From NCBI RefSeq assembly GCF_000980895.1, contig NZ_LAZX01000094.1, forward strand, positions 1,054,001-1,118,000: a stretch of DNA of 64,000 bases. The letters are read 5' to 3'. This DNA is from Sphingomonas sp. Ag1 (GTDB lineage: Bacteria > Pseudomonadota > Alphaproteobacteria > Sphingomonadales > Sphingomonadaceae). Both the position numbers and the translations under genes were made by a program. This document shows, in pieces, positions 38,507 to 47,439 of this stretch. Below the pieces are notes generated by a model that saw only the letters and a program-made list of their open reading frames with translations, did not search any database and was not told the origin of the DNA. Positions within the stretch are counted from its first letter, which is position 1; every line of letters begins with the position of its first letter.

Positions 38507-39970
38507 CTAGATCCCCCGCGCCTCCGGCACATCGAGCGCGCTCAGCCGCGCCTCATGCCCCGCGCGGTCGATGCGGTAGAATTTCCACACCGCGATCGAC
38601 AGGAAGCTCAGCGCCGTGACCAATGTCAGGAACGTCCAGCCAAGCGACGCCAGCGTTTCCGCTGGCACCTGCCCCGGCAGCGCGCGGGGCGGAAAGGCGA
38701 TCAGCGTCAGGATCAAGCCCCCCATCACCGTTCCCATCGCAGTGATCAGCTTCTGGATGAACTGGTCGGCCGCCGTGATCAGCCCCTCCGACCGCCGCCC
38801 GGTCTTTGCCTGCGCATCCTCCACGATGTCCGCGATCATCGAACTGACCAGGATGAACCCGCCATAATAGAGCACCGCCGAGGAGAAGGCGAAGCCGACG
38901 AGCGTCGGCAGCAGCCGCGGATCGCCATTGTCGAAGAACAGGCCGGACAGCCGCAGCAGCAGCGGCGTGTTGACCAGGATCGTCCCGACGAAGAACAGCC
39001 CCATGCATGCCGGCTTCTTGCCGAACCGCCGCGACAGCATCGCGCCGACGATGGCCCCGAACGGCGTCGCGACGAACCCCGCGACCGTGGTGAGCAGCAA
39101 GGCCGACGCCGGCAGCCCCCAGATGAACGTCGCGACATAGGCCTCCAGCACGGTACGGATGCCAAAGCCGATGCCGGCAAGCGCCCCGGCGACCACCGCC
39201 ACAGCCATGTTCCGGTTGCGCAGCGTCTCCGCCGCCTCGCGCAGCGACTGGCGCCACCCGCCGGTGCGCTCGGGCGGCTCGTACAAGACGCTGCGGTACC
39301 GCCGCGTGCCGAATGCGTTGACGAACATCGCGGTCAGCATCAGCAGCGCGGACGCAATTCCCAGCTTGCCATAGCCTGATCGCACCAGCTGCCCGACCGC
39401 GCCGGCCTCGGGCGACAGGAACCAGCCGAGGCCAAGGAAGGCGGTGATCATCGCCCCCACCGTGCCCAGCACCCAGCGCCAGGCGACCAGATTGGTGCGC
39501 ACATGATATCCCGGCGCCAGTTCCGGCGTCAGCGCATTGGCCGGCACCTCGAAGAAACTGTAGCACAGGTTCAGCAGCATGGCGCACGCCAGCAGCCAGG
39601 CGAAGGTCATGCCGGGCGACATGCCGACCGGCGGGTTCCACAACATGGCGCACAGGATCGCGGTCGGGATCGGTGCGGCGAACATCAACGTGTGCCGCCG
39701 CCCCCAGCGCGATCGCAGCGTATCGGAAAAATGCCCGATCGCCGGGTCCCACACCGCATCGAAGGCGATGACGATGCCCAGCGCAAGGCTCACCGTCCAC
39801 GCCTCCAGCCCGACGACCTGGCTGTAGAACAGGAGCATCAGCGACCGAAGATAGATGATCGATCCGCCCGCGATCGCGCCCGAACCATGCGCGACCTTCG
39901 TCGACAACGGCAGGGACGCGGGCGCAGGCCGTCTCGGTGTCTCCGCCACGCCGGCTGCAATGGTGGCCAT
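38507..39970 (-). CDS. GPH-family (MelB-like) MFS symporter
   Basis: 487 residues with about 12 membrane helices. FDAVWDPAIGHFSD carries the paired acidic residues that bind the coupling cation in MelB-type symporters, and SRWGRRHTLMFAA is the following cytoplasmic motif. AGGAGAGG precedes the ATG. The family carries sugars, glycosides and other small solutes with H+ or Na+. It lies 87 bases downstream of the TonB receptor on the same strand, so the two probably take up one nutrient across both membranes. Confidence 0.9.
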   Translation of the reverse strand: MATIAAGVAETPRRPAPASLPLSTKVAHGSGAIAGGSIIYLRSLMLLFYSQVVGLEAWTVSLALGIVIAFDAVWDPAIGHFSDTLRSRWGRRHTLMFAAPIPTAILCAMLWNPPVGMSPGMTFAWLLACAMLLNLCYSFFEVPANALTPELAPGYHVRTNLVAWRWVLGTVGAMITAFLGLGWFLSPEAGAVGQLVRSGYGKLGIASALLMLTAMFVNAFGTRRYRSVLYEPPERTGGWRQSLREAAETLRNRNMAVAVVAGALAGIGFGIRTVLEAYVATFIWGLPASALLLTTVAGFVATPFGAIVGAMLSRRFGKKPACMGLFFVGTILVNTPLLLRLSGLFFDNGDPRLLPTLVGFAFSSAVLYYGGFILVSSMIADIVEDAQAKTGRRSEGLITAADQFIQKLITAMGTVMGGLILTLIAFPPRALPGQVPAETLASLGWTFLTLVTALSFLSIAVWKFYRIDRAGHEARLSALDVPEARGI

Positions 39971-40057
39971 GATCCTCTCCTACCGTGCGCCTGGATGCCC
40001 CAGGCTTGCAATGCCGTGCAGCGGCGCCCCCAATGCTGGGGCGTCCGCTGCGGAACT

Positions 40058-42700
40058 TCAGAACCTGAATTGCACTTCCACCCCGGCCTGGCGGGGGAAG
40101 GTGTAACTGTAGACCTGGCGGTAATTGGTCGCCGCGCCGGTCGAGAAGGCACCGTCATAGCCCAGCGTGTCGAACAGGTTGCGGGCGTAGAGGATCACGG
40201 TGATGCCATCGTCCGGCCGTGTGTAGGTGATGCGCGCATCGACCTGGTCCCACCCCGGCGCACGGCTGATCGGGCTTTCGAACACCGAATAATAAGCGTC
40301 TGACCGATAGGCGTAGCTCGCCGCCAGGAAGATGTGGTCGTTGGCGCCCACCTCGATATCGTAGAGGCCGGAAATGGCGACCTTGTGCTTCGATGCCGCG
40401 GGCAGCCGGTTGCCGGTGATGTCCTCCAGGATGTTGCCCGGCATCCCCTCATCGTCGAACCGCCGCGGCGCGCGCAGGATCTTGGTGTCGTTGAACGAAT
40501 AATTGGCGGAGATTTCCAGCGACCGCGTGACGTTCCACGCGCTCTCCACCTCGATGCCCCACGACCGCGACTTGTTGATGTTGAAGAAATTGGTCGTGGT
40601 CAGCGTCGATCCCGGCCGCACCACCACGATCGGAATCTGCGCATTCTTGTAATCGTAATAGAAACCGGTGACGTTCAGCATCAGCGACGACAGCGGGCGG
40701 CTCTTCACGCCCACTTCGAATGCGTCGACGATCTCCTTGTCGACCACCGGGCTGTCGGCATAGCTCCCCAGGTTGAATCCGCCCGCCTTCAGGCCACGGC
40801 TGTAGCTGCCGAACACCAGCGTGTCGTTGTTCGCTTTCCAGTCGAGCCCCAGCCGCCAGGAAAAGCCCGACCAGCTGTCCTCCAGCTCGCGCGTCGCCGC
40901 GCCGACGCCCGGCAGGTTTAGGAGGAAGCGGGTCAGGTCCTGCGCCGCCGCCGCCGCGCCGCACGCGCCCAGCCCGACGACGGCCGCATCTGCCCCCGGC
41001 GTCAGCGTGCAATAGGTCGCCGCGCCCGCCGGCTGCCATTGGATCACGCGATAGCTTTCGAACCCGCGCTTCTTGTCCCAGGAATAACGCAGGCCAGCGG
41101 TCGCCTTCAGATCATCGACCAGCTCGTAATCGACCTGGCCAAACCCCGCGAGGCCGTCGGTGCGCAAATCCCCCGATCCGTCGTAAAAGGCGCGCCGCGG
41201 ATTGGTGGGGCAATTGGGCACGATCGCGAAGGTCCCCGGCGCAACGCAGATCGGCGCCGCAATCCGCTGGCTCAGCGTGTCGCTATTGTCCCCATCGACG
41301 AACCAGGTGACTGGCTGGAAGTATTTCTCGTGGAATTGATACGCGCCGACGATCCAGTTGAAGCGGCCCTGCGTCGCATTGGATAACGTCAGCTCGTTGG
41401 TGTAGTATTTCTTGTCCTCCTGATAATCCTGCACATAGGTTGCATTGTAGGAATAGGTACGAAACGCATTGGCCAGCCCGAATGGCGCCAATGCCGGGAT
41501 CGGCGCAGAACCGAAATTGGTCACCACCAGCTGGTTGGCGGTATAATCCAGGTCGGCGAACGCCTGATATTTATACTGTGTGTACCCCCCGACATATTTC
41601 AGCGCCACGCCGCCGATATCCGCGGTGAAGTTCGCGACGATGGTATGATTGTCGCTCAGCAGCGACTGGTTCAGCGTGTTGCTGTTGATCCGCCGCGGGT
41701 CGGTGACCGATGGATTGGGAACACCATAGCCGAATGCCGCTGCCGGGGTCAGCGAATTGTCCGTCGCCCCGTCAATGTCATTGGTGACATAGGGGCTGAC
41801 CTGCGCGCCGATCGGATTGCTGTCGTTCCACTCGGCATGGCTGTATTTCAGCCACAACTGCGTGGTGTCGGAAAAATCATACTGAAGCTGCCCTTCCAGG
41901 AAGAAGCGATTGACGAACCCCTCGTCGCGGGACGTCGCGGTGCGCGCGATATTCTCGTACCGCGACCCCGTCGCCCGCGTGACCTGCGCGGACAGCCGGG
42001 CCTTCAGCCCGCCCACGATCGGCCCCGACAGATATCCTTCCGATACCAGCTGCAGATTATCGACGGACGAGCGCCACTCTCCGGCCTGCTCTTCCGTAGG
42101 CCGTTTTGAAATGACGTTGATGGCACCGCCCACCGAGTTGCGGCCGTAGAGCGTTCCCTGCGGCCCGCGCAGGAACTCCACCCGCTCGACGAACATCGGC
42201 GTCTTGGATGCCTCGGCATTGGACGCGGTGTAGAAACCGTCATTGTAGATCGCGACGCCCGGGTCCGATCCGATCGTGTTGGTCAGCCGCCCGATGCCGC
42301 GCAGCGACAGCCGGTCGAGCGACGATGAAAAGGTCAGCCCGGGCGTGAAGTTCGCAAAGTCCTGGATCGACCGAATGCCGCGCCGGTCCCGGTCGCTCGA
42401 CTCAAAGACGCTGATCGCGATCGGCACGTCCTGGATCGATTCGGCCCGGCGTTGCGCGGTGACGACGATGTCGTTGATTGTCGCAAGATCGAATGGCGCC
42501 GGCGGCCCCGCCTGTGGCCCCGCCTGTGGCCCCGCCTGTGGCCCAGCCTGTGGAGCGCCGGCAACGCCTCCTGGCGCCGGGGGATTGCCGGGGTCGCTCG
42601 GGGGAACCGCCTGCACGCCCCCTTGCTCGCTCGCGTGCGCCGCCGCATGCCCACTCAGCAGCGCGATCGCTGTCGCGCCTGCCCGCATCCTCGCCTTCAT
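40058..42700 (-). CDS. TonB-dependent outer membrane receptor
   Basis: 880 residues from ATG 42698-42700, with GGAGGAGG upstream. It has a signal peptide (MKARMRAGATAIALLSGHAAAHA), a Pro/Gly/Gln-rich linker containing a tandem repeat, a TonB box-like DIVVTAQRRAESIQDVPIAI, a plug domain, and a long beta-barrel. It ends VEVQFRF with the terminal Phe needed for barrel assembly. It imports a large or scarce substrate powered by TonB. The MFS gene downstream and the TetR-like regulator divergent upstream suggest a small carbon-source uptake unit rather than siderophore uptake. Confidence 0.95.
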   Translation of the reverse strand: MKARMRAGATAIALLSGHAAAHASEQGGVQAVPPSDPGNPPAPGGVAGAPQAGPQAGPQAGPQAGPPAPFDLATINDIVVTAQRRAESIQDVPIAISVFESSDRDRRGIRSIQDFANFTPGLTFSSSLDRLSLRGIGRLTNTIGSDPGVAIYNDGFYTASNAEASKTPMFVERVEFLRGPQGTLYGRNSVGGAINVISKRPTEEQAGEWRSSVDNLQLVSEGYLSGPIVGGLKARLSAQVTRATGSRYENIARTATSRDEGFVNRFFLEGQLQYDFSDTTQLWLKYSHAEWNDSNPIGAQVSPYVTNDIDGATDNSLTPAAAFGYGVPNPSVTDPRRINSNTLNQSLLSDNHTIVANFTADIGGVALKYVGGYTQYKYQAFADLDYTANQLVVTNFGSAPIPALAPFGLANAFRTYSYNATYVQDYQEDKKYYTNELTLSNATQGRFNWIVGAYQFHEKYFQPVTWFVDGDNSDTLSQRIAAPICVAPGTFAIVPNCPTNPRRAFYDGSGDLRTDGLAGFGQVDYELVDDLKATAGLRYSWDKKRGFESYRVIQWQPAGAATYCTLTPGADAAVVGLGACGAAAAAQDLTRFLLNLPGVGAATRELEDSWSGFSWRLGLDWKANNDTLVFGSYSRGLKAGGFNLGSYADSPVVDKEIVDAFEVGVKSRPLSSLMLNVTGFYYDYKNAQIPIVVVRPGSTLTTTNFFNINKSRSWGIEVESAWNVTRSLEISANYSFNDTKILRAPRRFDDEGMPGNILEDITGNRLPAASKHKVAISGLYDIEVGANDHIFLAASYAYRSDAYYSVFESPISRAPGWDQVDARITYTRPDDGITVILYARNLFDTLGYDGAFSTGAATNYRQVYSYTFPRQAGVEVQFRF
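42504..42551 (-). repeat. 12-bp tandem repeat in the receptor gene
   Basis: Four consecutive 12-bp units, three identical (GGCCCCGCCTGT on the plus strand) and one with a single change. They encode an (AGPQ)4 stretch between the receptor's signal peptide and its TonB box. Because units are multiples of three, gain or loss by slippage would lengthen or shorten the linker without a frameshift. Confidence 0.9.
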
Positions 42701-43106
42701 CGCCGTTCCTCCTCCTGAAAGAGGCGGCCGGGGGCGCTCGCGTCGCTCCCGTGTCCGCTAGACCAAGGTCATCAGCTTCTCGTTTCCATGTATTGAGGGG
42801 CTCACCGCGCCATTCGGACGCGCGATGCGGGATGCCGTCGTCGACCACGCCAGCCACCGCCACCTGCTTGTGCGCGGCAGGATGTTCGATGCCGAAGGGT
42901 CGAGACGAAAGAGTGAAGGATCACACGCGTGGTGGCCGATGCCTCGCGGCATCGTTGCGCCGATCGACGGCCCGATGGGCCCGATCCGGCATGCCTGACC
43001 GATGGCCGGCGCGAATGGTTCCGCGTACCGCCGCATGATCTTCCTCTCCGTAACCAGTTTTGGAAGAACTGTCGCGACTGTCAAGTTTCAATAATGGCTA
43101 TGGGTA
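42701..43106. other. Divergent intergenic region between receptor and regulator
   Basis: About 400 bases without a convincing gene; short frames on both strands lack family resemblance or good starts. The region holds the ribosome site of the receptor at one end. At the other end lie two symmetrical candidates next to the regulator: the imperfect palindrome at 43055-43071, and a direct repeat of ACTGTC at 43068-43082. It is the likely promoter and operator region for both genes. Confidence 0.5.
43055..43071. promoter_or_regulatory. Candidate TetR-type operator
   Basis: CAGTTTTGGAAGAACTG is a 17-bp imperfect palindrome with matching CAGTT/AACTG arms, 51 bases before the putative regulator start. 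Size and symmetry suit a TetR-family dimer. It overlaps the nearby direct repeat ACTGTCGCGACTGTC. No binding evidence exists; this is pattern recognition. Confidence 0.35.
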
Positions 43107-43121
43107 GTGCCACGCGCCGAA

Positions 43122-44357
43122 ATGGCCTATGTTCGTGCCGTGACACGCAGGATCTCCTCGGATCACGATCGTACCGCCCGCTTCACGCAGCGGCGCTCGC
43201 AGATCCTCGATGCGGCATCGGCGCAGATCAACCGCCACGGCGCGCGCGGCATGACGCTGACTGCCGTCGCCAGGGCGCTCGGCCTCGATACCAGCAGCGT
43301 GACTTATTATTTCAAGCGCAAGGATCAGCTCGCCGCCGCCTGCTACGAACGAACGCTCGACTGGGCGCTCGACACGGCGCGGGAGGCAGCACGCCAGCCG
43401 ACCGCCGAGGCGCGGGTCCGCCACCTGATCGCCGCGCAATTCGATCTCTATCGCCGCGCGCGCGAGGGGAAGGCCGGCGACTTCGCCGTCCTGTCCGACA
43501 TCGGCGCGCTGGACGCCAAAATCCGCGAGCCGCTGGAGGCGGCCTATTTCGAAAGCTTCGCGATCATCCGCGGCTTCTTCGCCCCCGCCGGCACGCCGGC
43601 GTCGGGATCGGGCTCGGCGATTGCGGCGACTCACCTCGCCGCCAGCCTGCAATGGCTCCCCGCCTGGATCGACCGTTACCAGACACGTGATTTCCCACGG
43701 GTGGAGGAACGGCTCTACGACGTTCTCGCGCATGGCCTCGCGCGCGGCGCGGCGCCCTGGCCGGCCAGCGTCGAACCGCTGCCGGTGGATGCGGCGGACA
43801 GCGCGCAGGGCCGCTTCCTCGCCGCCGCCACCCGTCTCATCAACGCCCATGGCTATGCCGGCGCCAGCGTGGAGCGGATCGCGGCCGAACTGGGGGTCAG
43901 CACCGGCAGCTTCTACCACCATCTCGACAACAAGGACGATCTGGTCCTCGCCTGCTTCCGGCGCTCGTTCGACACAATCGAGGCCGCCCAGGCCGAAGGG
44001 GACAGGCTCGGCCATGACGAGGGCGAGCGCCTCGGCATCAGCCTCGCGTCGCTGATCGGCCTTCAGTTCACTGACGACAGCCCGCTGCTGCGGATGAGCG
44101 CCTATCAGGCGCTGCCACTGGAGCTTCGCAGCGACATGCTCGCGCTCGCCGGGCAGCTCACCCGCCACGTCGCCGGCACGATCGCGGACGGCATTGCCGA
44201 TGGCTCGATCCGGCCGGTCGACCCGCTGGTCGCCAGCCAGACGGTCATGGCGGCGGTCAGCGCGGCGTCCGACATGCGGCGCTGGGCGCAGGCGCGCGAT
44301 CCGGTCGCGGCGGTGCAGGCCTATCTCGAACCGTTGCGGGCCGGAATTTTCCACTAG
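43122..44357 (+). CDS. Transcriptional regulator with two tandem TetR domains
   Basis: 411 residues from ATG 43122 (GTG 43107 possible). The first half has a TetR helix-turn-helix (AARGMTLTAVARALGLDTSSVTYYF-like region, about residues 35-75). The second half, from about residue 235, has another complete one (GYAGASVERIAAELG, then STGSFYHHLDNKDDL) with its own ligand-binding-like helices. TetR proteins are normally about 200 residues with one HTH and dimerise, so this is a fused pseudo-dimer. It is divergent from the TonB receptor and probably controls it. Confidence 0.88.
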   Translation: MAYVRAVTRRISSDHDRTARFTQRRSQILDAASAQINRHGARGMTLTAVARALGLDTSSVTYYFKRKDQLAAACYERTLDWALDTAREAARQPTAEARVRHLIAAQFDLYRRAREGKAGDFAVLSDIGALDAKIREPLEAAYFESFAIIRGFFAPAGTPASGSGSAIAATHLAASLQWLPAWIDRYQTRDFPRVEERLYDVLAHGLARGAAPWPASVEPLPVDAADSAQGRFLAAATRLINAHGYAGASVERIAAELGVSTGSFYHHLDNKDDLVLACFRRSFDTIEAAQAEGDRLGHDEGERLGISLASLIGLQFTDDSPLLRMSAYQALPLELRSDMLALAGQLTRHVAGTIADGIADGSIRPVDPLVASQTVMAAVSAASDMRRWAQARDPVAAVQAYLEPLRAGIFH

Positions 44358-44395
44358 GCGGCCGCCGCTGACGCAGGCGAGGCCAATGGTCTCCG

Positions 44396-44809
44396 CTATC
44401 GATCCGCCGCCGTCGCCGCCGGGCCCGGGGGCGGTGCCTCGAACGTCGCCCAGTCGCCCTCCCCGCCCGGGTGCGGCGGATCGCCCGCAATACTGTTCGG
44501 CTCGACGATCGCCCCGGTCCGCAGCCGGTGCAGGTGCACCTTGGCGATCATGTTGGCGGAGATCGGCGCAGTGATGAACAGGAAGACGCAGATCAGCAGC
44601 TCATGCGCCGTCCACACCCCCAGCCGCGCCTGGAAGAAGATCATGGATCCGATCAGCAGCGCTCCCAGTCCCAGCGTCGTCGCCTTGGTCGGCCCGTGCA
44701 GCCGCTCCATCGTCGACGGCAGGCGCACCAGCCCCCAGCTGCCGATCAGCACGAACGCCGCGCCCAGCAGGATCAGCAAGGCAATGAGGGCCTCCACCGC
44801 CATGCTCAT
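44396..44809 (-). CDS. mrpG: Mrp antiporter subunit G
   Basis: 137 residues from the ATG at 44807-44809, overlapping mrpF by 4 bases; ATG 44801-44803 is an in-frame alternative. Three helices and the signature GLVRLPSTMERLHGPTKATTLG identify MnhG/PhaG. The C-terminal tail of about 40 residues is polar and Pro-rich and longer than minimal family members. It is the last gene of the six-gene Na+(K+)/H+ antiporter operon. Confidence 0.93.
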   Translation of the reverse strand: MSMAVEALIALLILLGAAFVLIGSWGLVRLPSTMERLHGPTKATTLGLGALLIGSMIFFQARLGVWTAHELLICVFLFITAPISANMIAKVHLHRLRTGAIVEPNSIAGDPPHPGGEGDWATFEAPPPGPAATAADR

Positions 44810-45075
44810 TCCACGATGTCCCCGCGCAGCACGAACTTGCAATAAGCGATCGTGCCGACAAACCCTACCATCGCCATCAGCAACGCCGCCTCGAAATAGG
44901 CGTTGGTCTCCCCGATCATCCCGATCAGGATGATGATCGCGATCGCATTGATCACCATCGTGTCCAGCGCCACGATCCGGTCGCCCAGCGCCGGACCGCG
45001 CATCAGCCGCCAGCAATTGCACAACAGCGCCAGGGACACGGCGGCAAAGGCGAGGTGGAGCGCCGTCCCGATCAT
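44806..45075 (-). CDS. mrpF: Mrp antiporter subunit F
   Basis: 89 residues, three helices, with the family core RGPALGDRIVALDTMVINAIAIIIL. The small F subunit is needed for assembly of the Mrp complex. Both ends overlap neighbours by 4 bases (mrpE upstream, mrpG downstream), implying strict translational coupling. Confidence 0.94.
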   Translation of the reverse strand: MIGTALHLAFAAVSLALLCNCWRLMRGPALGDRIVALDTMVINAIAIIILIGMIGETNAYFEAALLMAMVGFVGTIAYCKFVLRGDIVE

Positions 45076-45560
45076 GCGAACACCCGCTGCAACCGCGCCT
45101 CGTACCGCTGCTTGATGCGCGCGATCTCGGCTTCGGGATCGGGCACATCCAGCGCATGGACCAGCAGGAAGCGGCCGTCCGCCGACACGTCGGACGACAC
45201 CGTCCCCGGCGTCAGGCTGATCGTCCCCGCCAGCACCGTGATCGCCTCGGGCGTGTCGAGCTCCAGCGGAATCACCAGCCAGCGCGCGCGCAGGTCGCGA
45301 TTGCGGCGGAACAGGATGACAGCAGCGACCTGGAAATTGGCGACCACGATGTCGAACAGCACGATGGCCGTATAGACCAGCAGGTCGCGGCCGAACCGCA
45401 CCTTCGGCCGGTCGGGCCAGAACGGCGCGGTGAAGCGCGGCAGCACCACCGCGAAGACGGCGCCCAGCACCAGCGCCCCGACCGACAGGGTGTTGGCCAT
45501 TAACAGCCAGATGACGAGCAGCAGGGCCGACAGGCCGGGATGGGGCAACAGCTTCCTCAT
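45072..45560 (-). CDS. mrpE: Mrp antiporter subunit E
   Basis: 162 residues with N-terminal helices (LSALLLVIWLLMANTLSVGA) and the MnhE signature region RWLVIPLELDTPEAITVLAGTISLTPGT, split here as family-typical. The stop overlaps the mrpF start by 4 bases. MrpE supports complex stability and activity at the inner membrane. Confidence 0.94.
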   Translation of the reverse strand: MRKLLPHPGLSALLLVIWLLMANTLSVGALVLGAVFAVVLPRFTAPFWPDRPKVRFGRDLLVYTAIVLFDIVVANFQVAAVILFRRNRDLRARWLVIPLELDTPEAITVLAGTISLTPGTVSSDVSADGRFLLVHALDVPDPEAEIARIKQRYEARLQRVFA

Positions 45561-47086
45561 CGCCCGTCCGCCGATCCCAGCGTCGCCGTGATATAGGCCT
45601 GCGTGTCGAAAAGCTGGTCGGCCGCCGCCACTGCCCAGCCGCTCGCCGTGCCCGCCGCGATCGTCAGCGCAACCAGCGCGGCAATCGCTAGTGCGGGCCC
45701 GAGAAACGCGGCGCGCGACAATGGCGCGGCGGTGATCGCCGCCGCACCCGGCGCCGCCGCCTTCCAGAAGATCGTGCTGCCGGTGCGCGCGAACCCGATC
45801 ACCGCCAGCAAGGTGGTGACAAGGATGGTTGCCCAGATCGCAGCCTGGGCCGGCATGTCCGCCGTGGCACGCAGCATCAGCAGCTTGCCGATGAAGCCCG
45901 ACAAGGGCGGCAGCCCCGCCGCCGCGATCGCCGCCGCCAGGAACAGGAATCCCGTCGCCTGCTGCCCTGCGAAGCGCGGGGCCGCGACCGCCGCCTCGCC
46001 ATATTGACCGCGCAGCCGCAGCGTCACGTCCGCGACCAAGAACAGCGCCGCGCCGGCAAAGGTCGAATGCATCAGATAATATATCGCGGCCGCCGTGGTC
46101 ACCGGCGTCCAGTCGGACAGGACCAGCATCACCGTGCCGGTCGATCCCATTACCGCAAACGCCGCCTGCTCACGCAAGCCCCGCGCCGCCAGCACCCCGG
46201 CAAAGCCGAGCGCCGCCGTCAGCAGCGCGGCGGGAAACAGCCAGGGCGACGGCACCCATGCCGCTGCGCCTGCCCCGGCGCCGAAGATCAGCGGCACCAC
46301 ACGGATCAGGGCATAGACACCCACCTTTGTCATGATCGCGAACAACGCCGCCACGACGGGCATGGTCGCACTATAGGTCCGCGGCAGCCACAGGTGCAGC
46401 GGCACCGCCGCCGCCTTCAGCGCAAAAACCGCCGTCAGCAGCAGCCCCGCCGCCCGCATCAGGCCAGCGTCGCCAGGCGGCACCTCCGCCACCCGGCTCG
46501 CCAGATCGGCCATGTTGAGCGTACCGGTCAGCCCGTACAGCAGGCCCAGCGCGATCAGGAACAGCGCGGATCCGACAATATTGACGATGACATAGGCCAC
46601 CCCCGCCTTCAGCCGCGCCGCGCCCTGCCCGTGCAGCATCAGGCCATAGGATGCGATCAGCAGGACCTCAAAAAACACGAACAGGTTGAACAGGTCGCCG
46701 GTCAGGAATGCGCCGTTCAGCCCCAGCAGTTGAAACTGGAACAAGGGATGGAAATGCCAGCCGCGCCGATCAGCGCCGGTCGCGAGCGCATGAATCATCA
46801 CGATCACGCCCAGCACCCCCGCCAGCACCAGCATGGCGGTGGACAGGCGATCGAGCACCAGGACAATCCCGAACGGCGCCGGCCAATTGCCCAGGGGATA
46901 GGTGCGGATCACCCCGTCGGCCGCCTGCGCGAACAGGACGATGCCCGCCAGCAGCGACAGGATGCAGCCGATCAAAGACACGCCCGCGCCCAGATGCCGG
47001 CGCCGACGCATCACCAGCAGCGCCACCGCCGCCGTGATCGCCGGCAGCACCACCGGCGCGATCACCAGTTGATCGACCAGCGTCAT
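45557..47086 (-). CDS. mrpD: Mrp antiporter subunit D
   Basis: 509 residues with about 14 helices, homologous to the proton-pumping NuoL/M/N subunits of complex I. The key acidic helix VFFEVLLIASYGLMLHG and the Lys helix FALKAAAVPLHLWLPRTYS are present. Together with MrpA it forms the ion-translocating core. Overlaps with mrpC and mrpE are 4 bases each. Confidence 0.96.
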   Translation of the reverse strand: MTLVDQLVIAPVVLPAITAAVALLVMRRRRHLGAGVSLIGCILSLLAGIVLFAQAADGVIRTYPLGNWPAPFGIVLVLDRLSTAMLVLAGVLGVIVMIHALATGADRRGWHFHPLFQFQLLGLNGAFLTGDLFNLFVFFEVLLIASYGLMLHGQGAARLKAGVAYVIVNIVGSALFLIALGLLYGLTGTLNMADLASRVAEVPPGDAGLMRAAGLLLTAVFALKAAAVPLHLWLPRTYSATMPVVAALFAIMTKVGVYALIRVVPLIFGAGAGAAAWVPSPWLFPAALLTAALGFAGVLAARGLREQAAFAVMGSTGTVMLVLSDWTPVTTAAAIYYLMHSTFAGAALFLVADVTLRLRGQYGEAAVAAPRFAGQQATGFLFLAAAIAAAGLPPLSGFIGKLLMLRATADMPAQAAIWATILVTTLLAVIGFARTGSTIFWKAAAPGAAAITAAPLSRAAFLGPALAIAALVALTIAAGTASGWAVAAADQLFDTQAYITATLGSADGR

Positions 47087-47439
47087 GGCTGGCCCTCGAT
47101 CTCGTCGGGCTCGATCCGGCCATCGACCTGGTCGGAGCCGCTTTCGAGGAAGCTGCGCAGCGACAGGATGACCACCAGGGCGGTCATGCCAAAGGTGATG
47201 ACGATCGCGGTCAGGACCAGCGCCTGGGGCAGCGGATCGGTATGTTCCGCGACCGCCTTGTCATACAGCGGCGGCCGATTGACGATCAGCCGCCCGACCG
47301 CGAACAGGAACAGGTTTACCGCATAGGACAGCAGGGTGAGCCCCAGCACGACCTGAAAGGTGCGGCCCCGCAGCGACAGATAGACGCCGCCCGCGACCAG
47401 CGCGGCGATGGCGGTCGCCACCAGGAATTCCAGGCTCAT
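47083..47439 (-). CDS. mrpC: Mrp antiporter subunit C
   Basis: 118 residues from the ATG at 47437-47439 (MSLEFLVATAIAALVAGGVY); the longer open frame above it is antisense noise within mrpA. It is the NuoK homologue: three helices with LTLLSYAVNLFLFAVGR. It overlaps the mrpA stop by 4 bases and the mrpD start by 4 bases. Confidence 0.95.
   Translation of the reverse strand: MSLEFLVATAIAALVAGGVYLSLRGRTFQVVLGLTLLSYAVNLFLFAVGRLIVNRPPLYDKAVAEHTDPLPQALVLTAIVITFGMTALVVILSLRSFLESGSDQVDGRIEPDEIEGQP

Noticed and set aside
42701..43106. Short open frames in the receptor-regulator gap (possible small gene)
   Set aside because: Frames on both strands overlap one another, lack ribosome sites and resemble no family; more likely promoter DNA.
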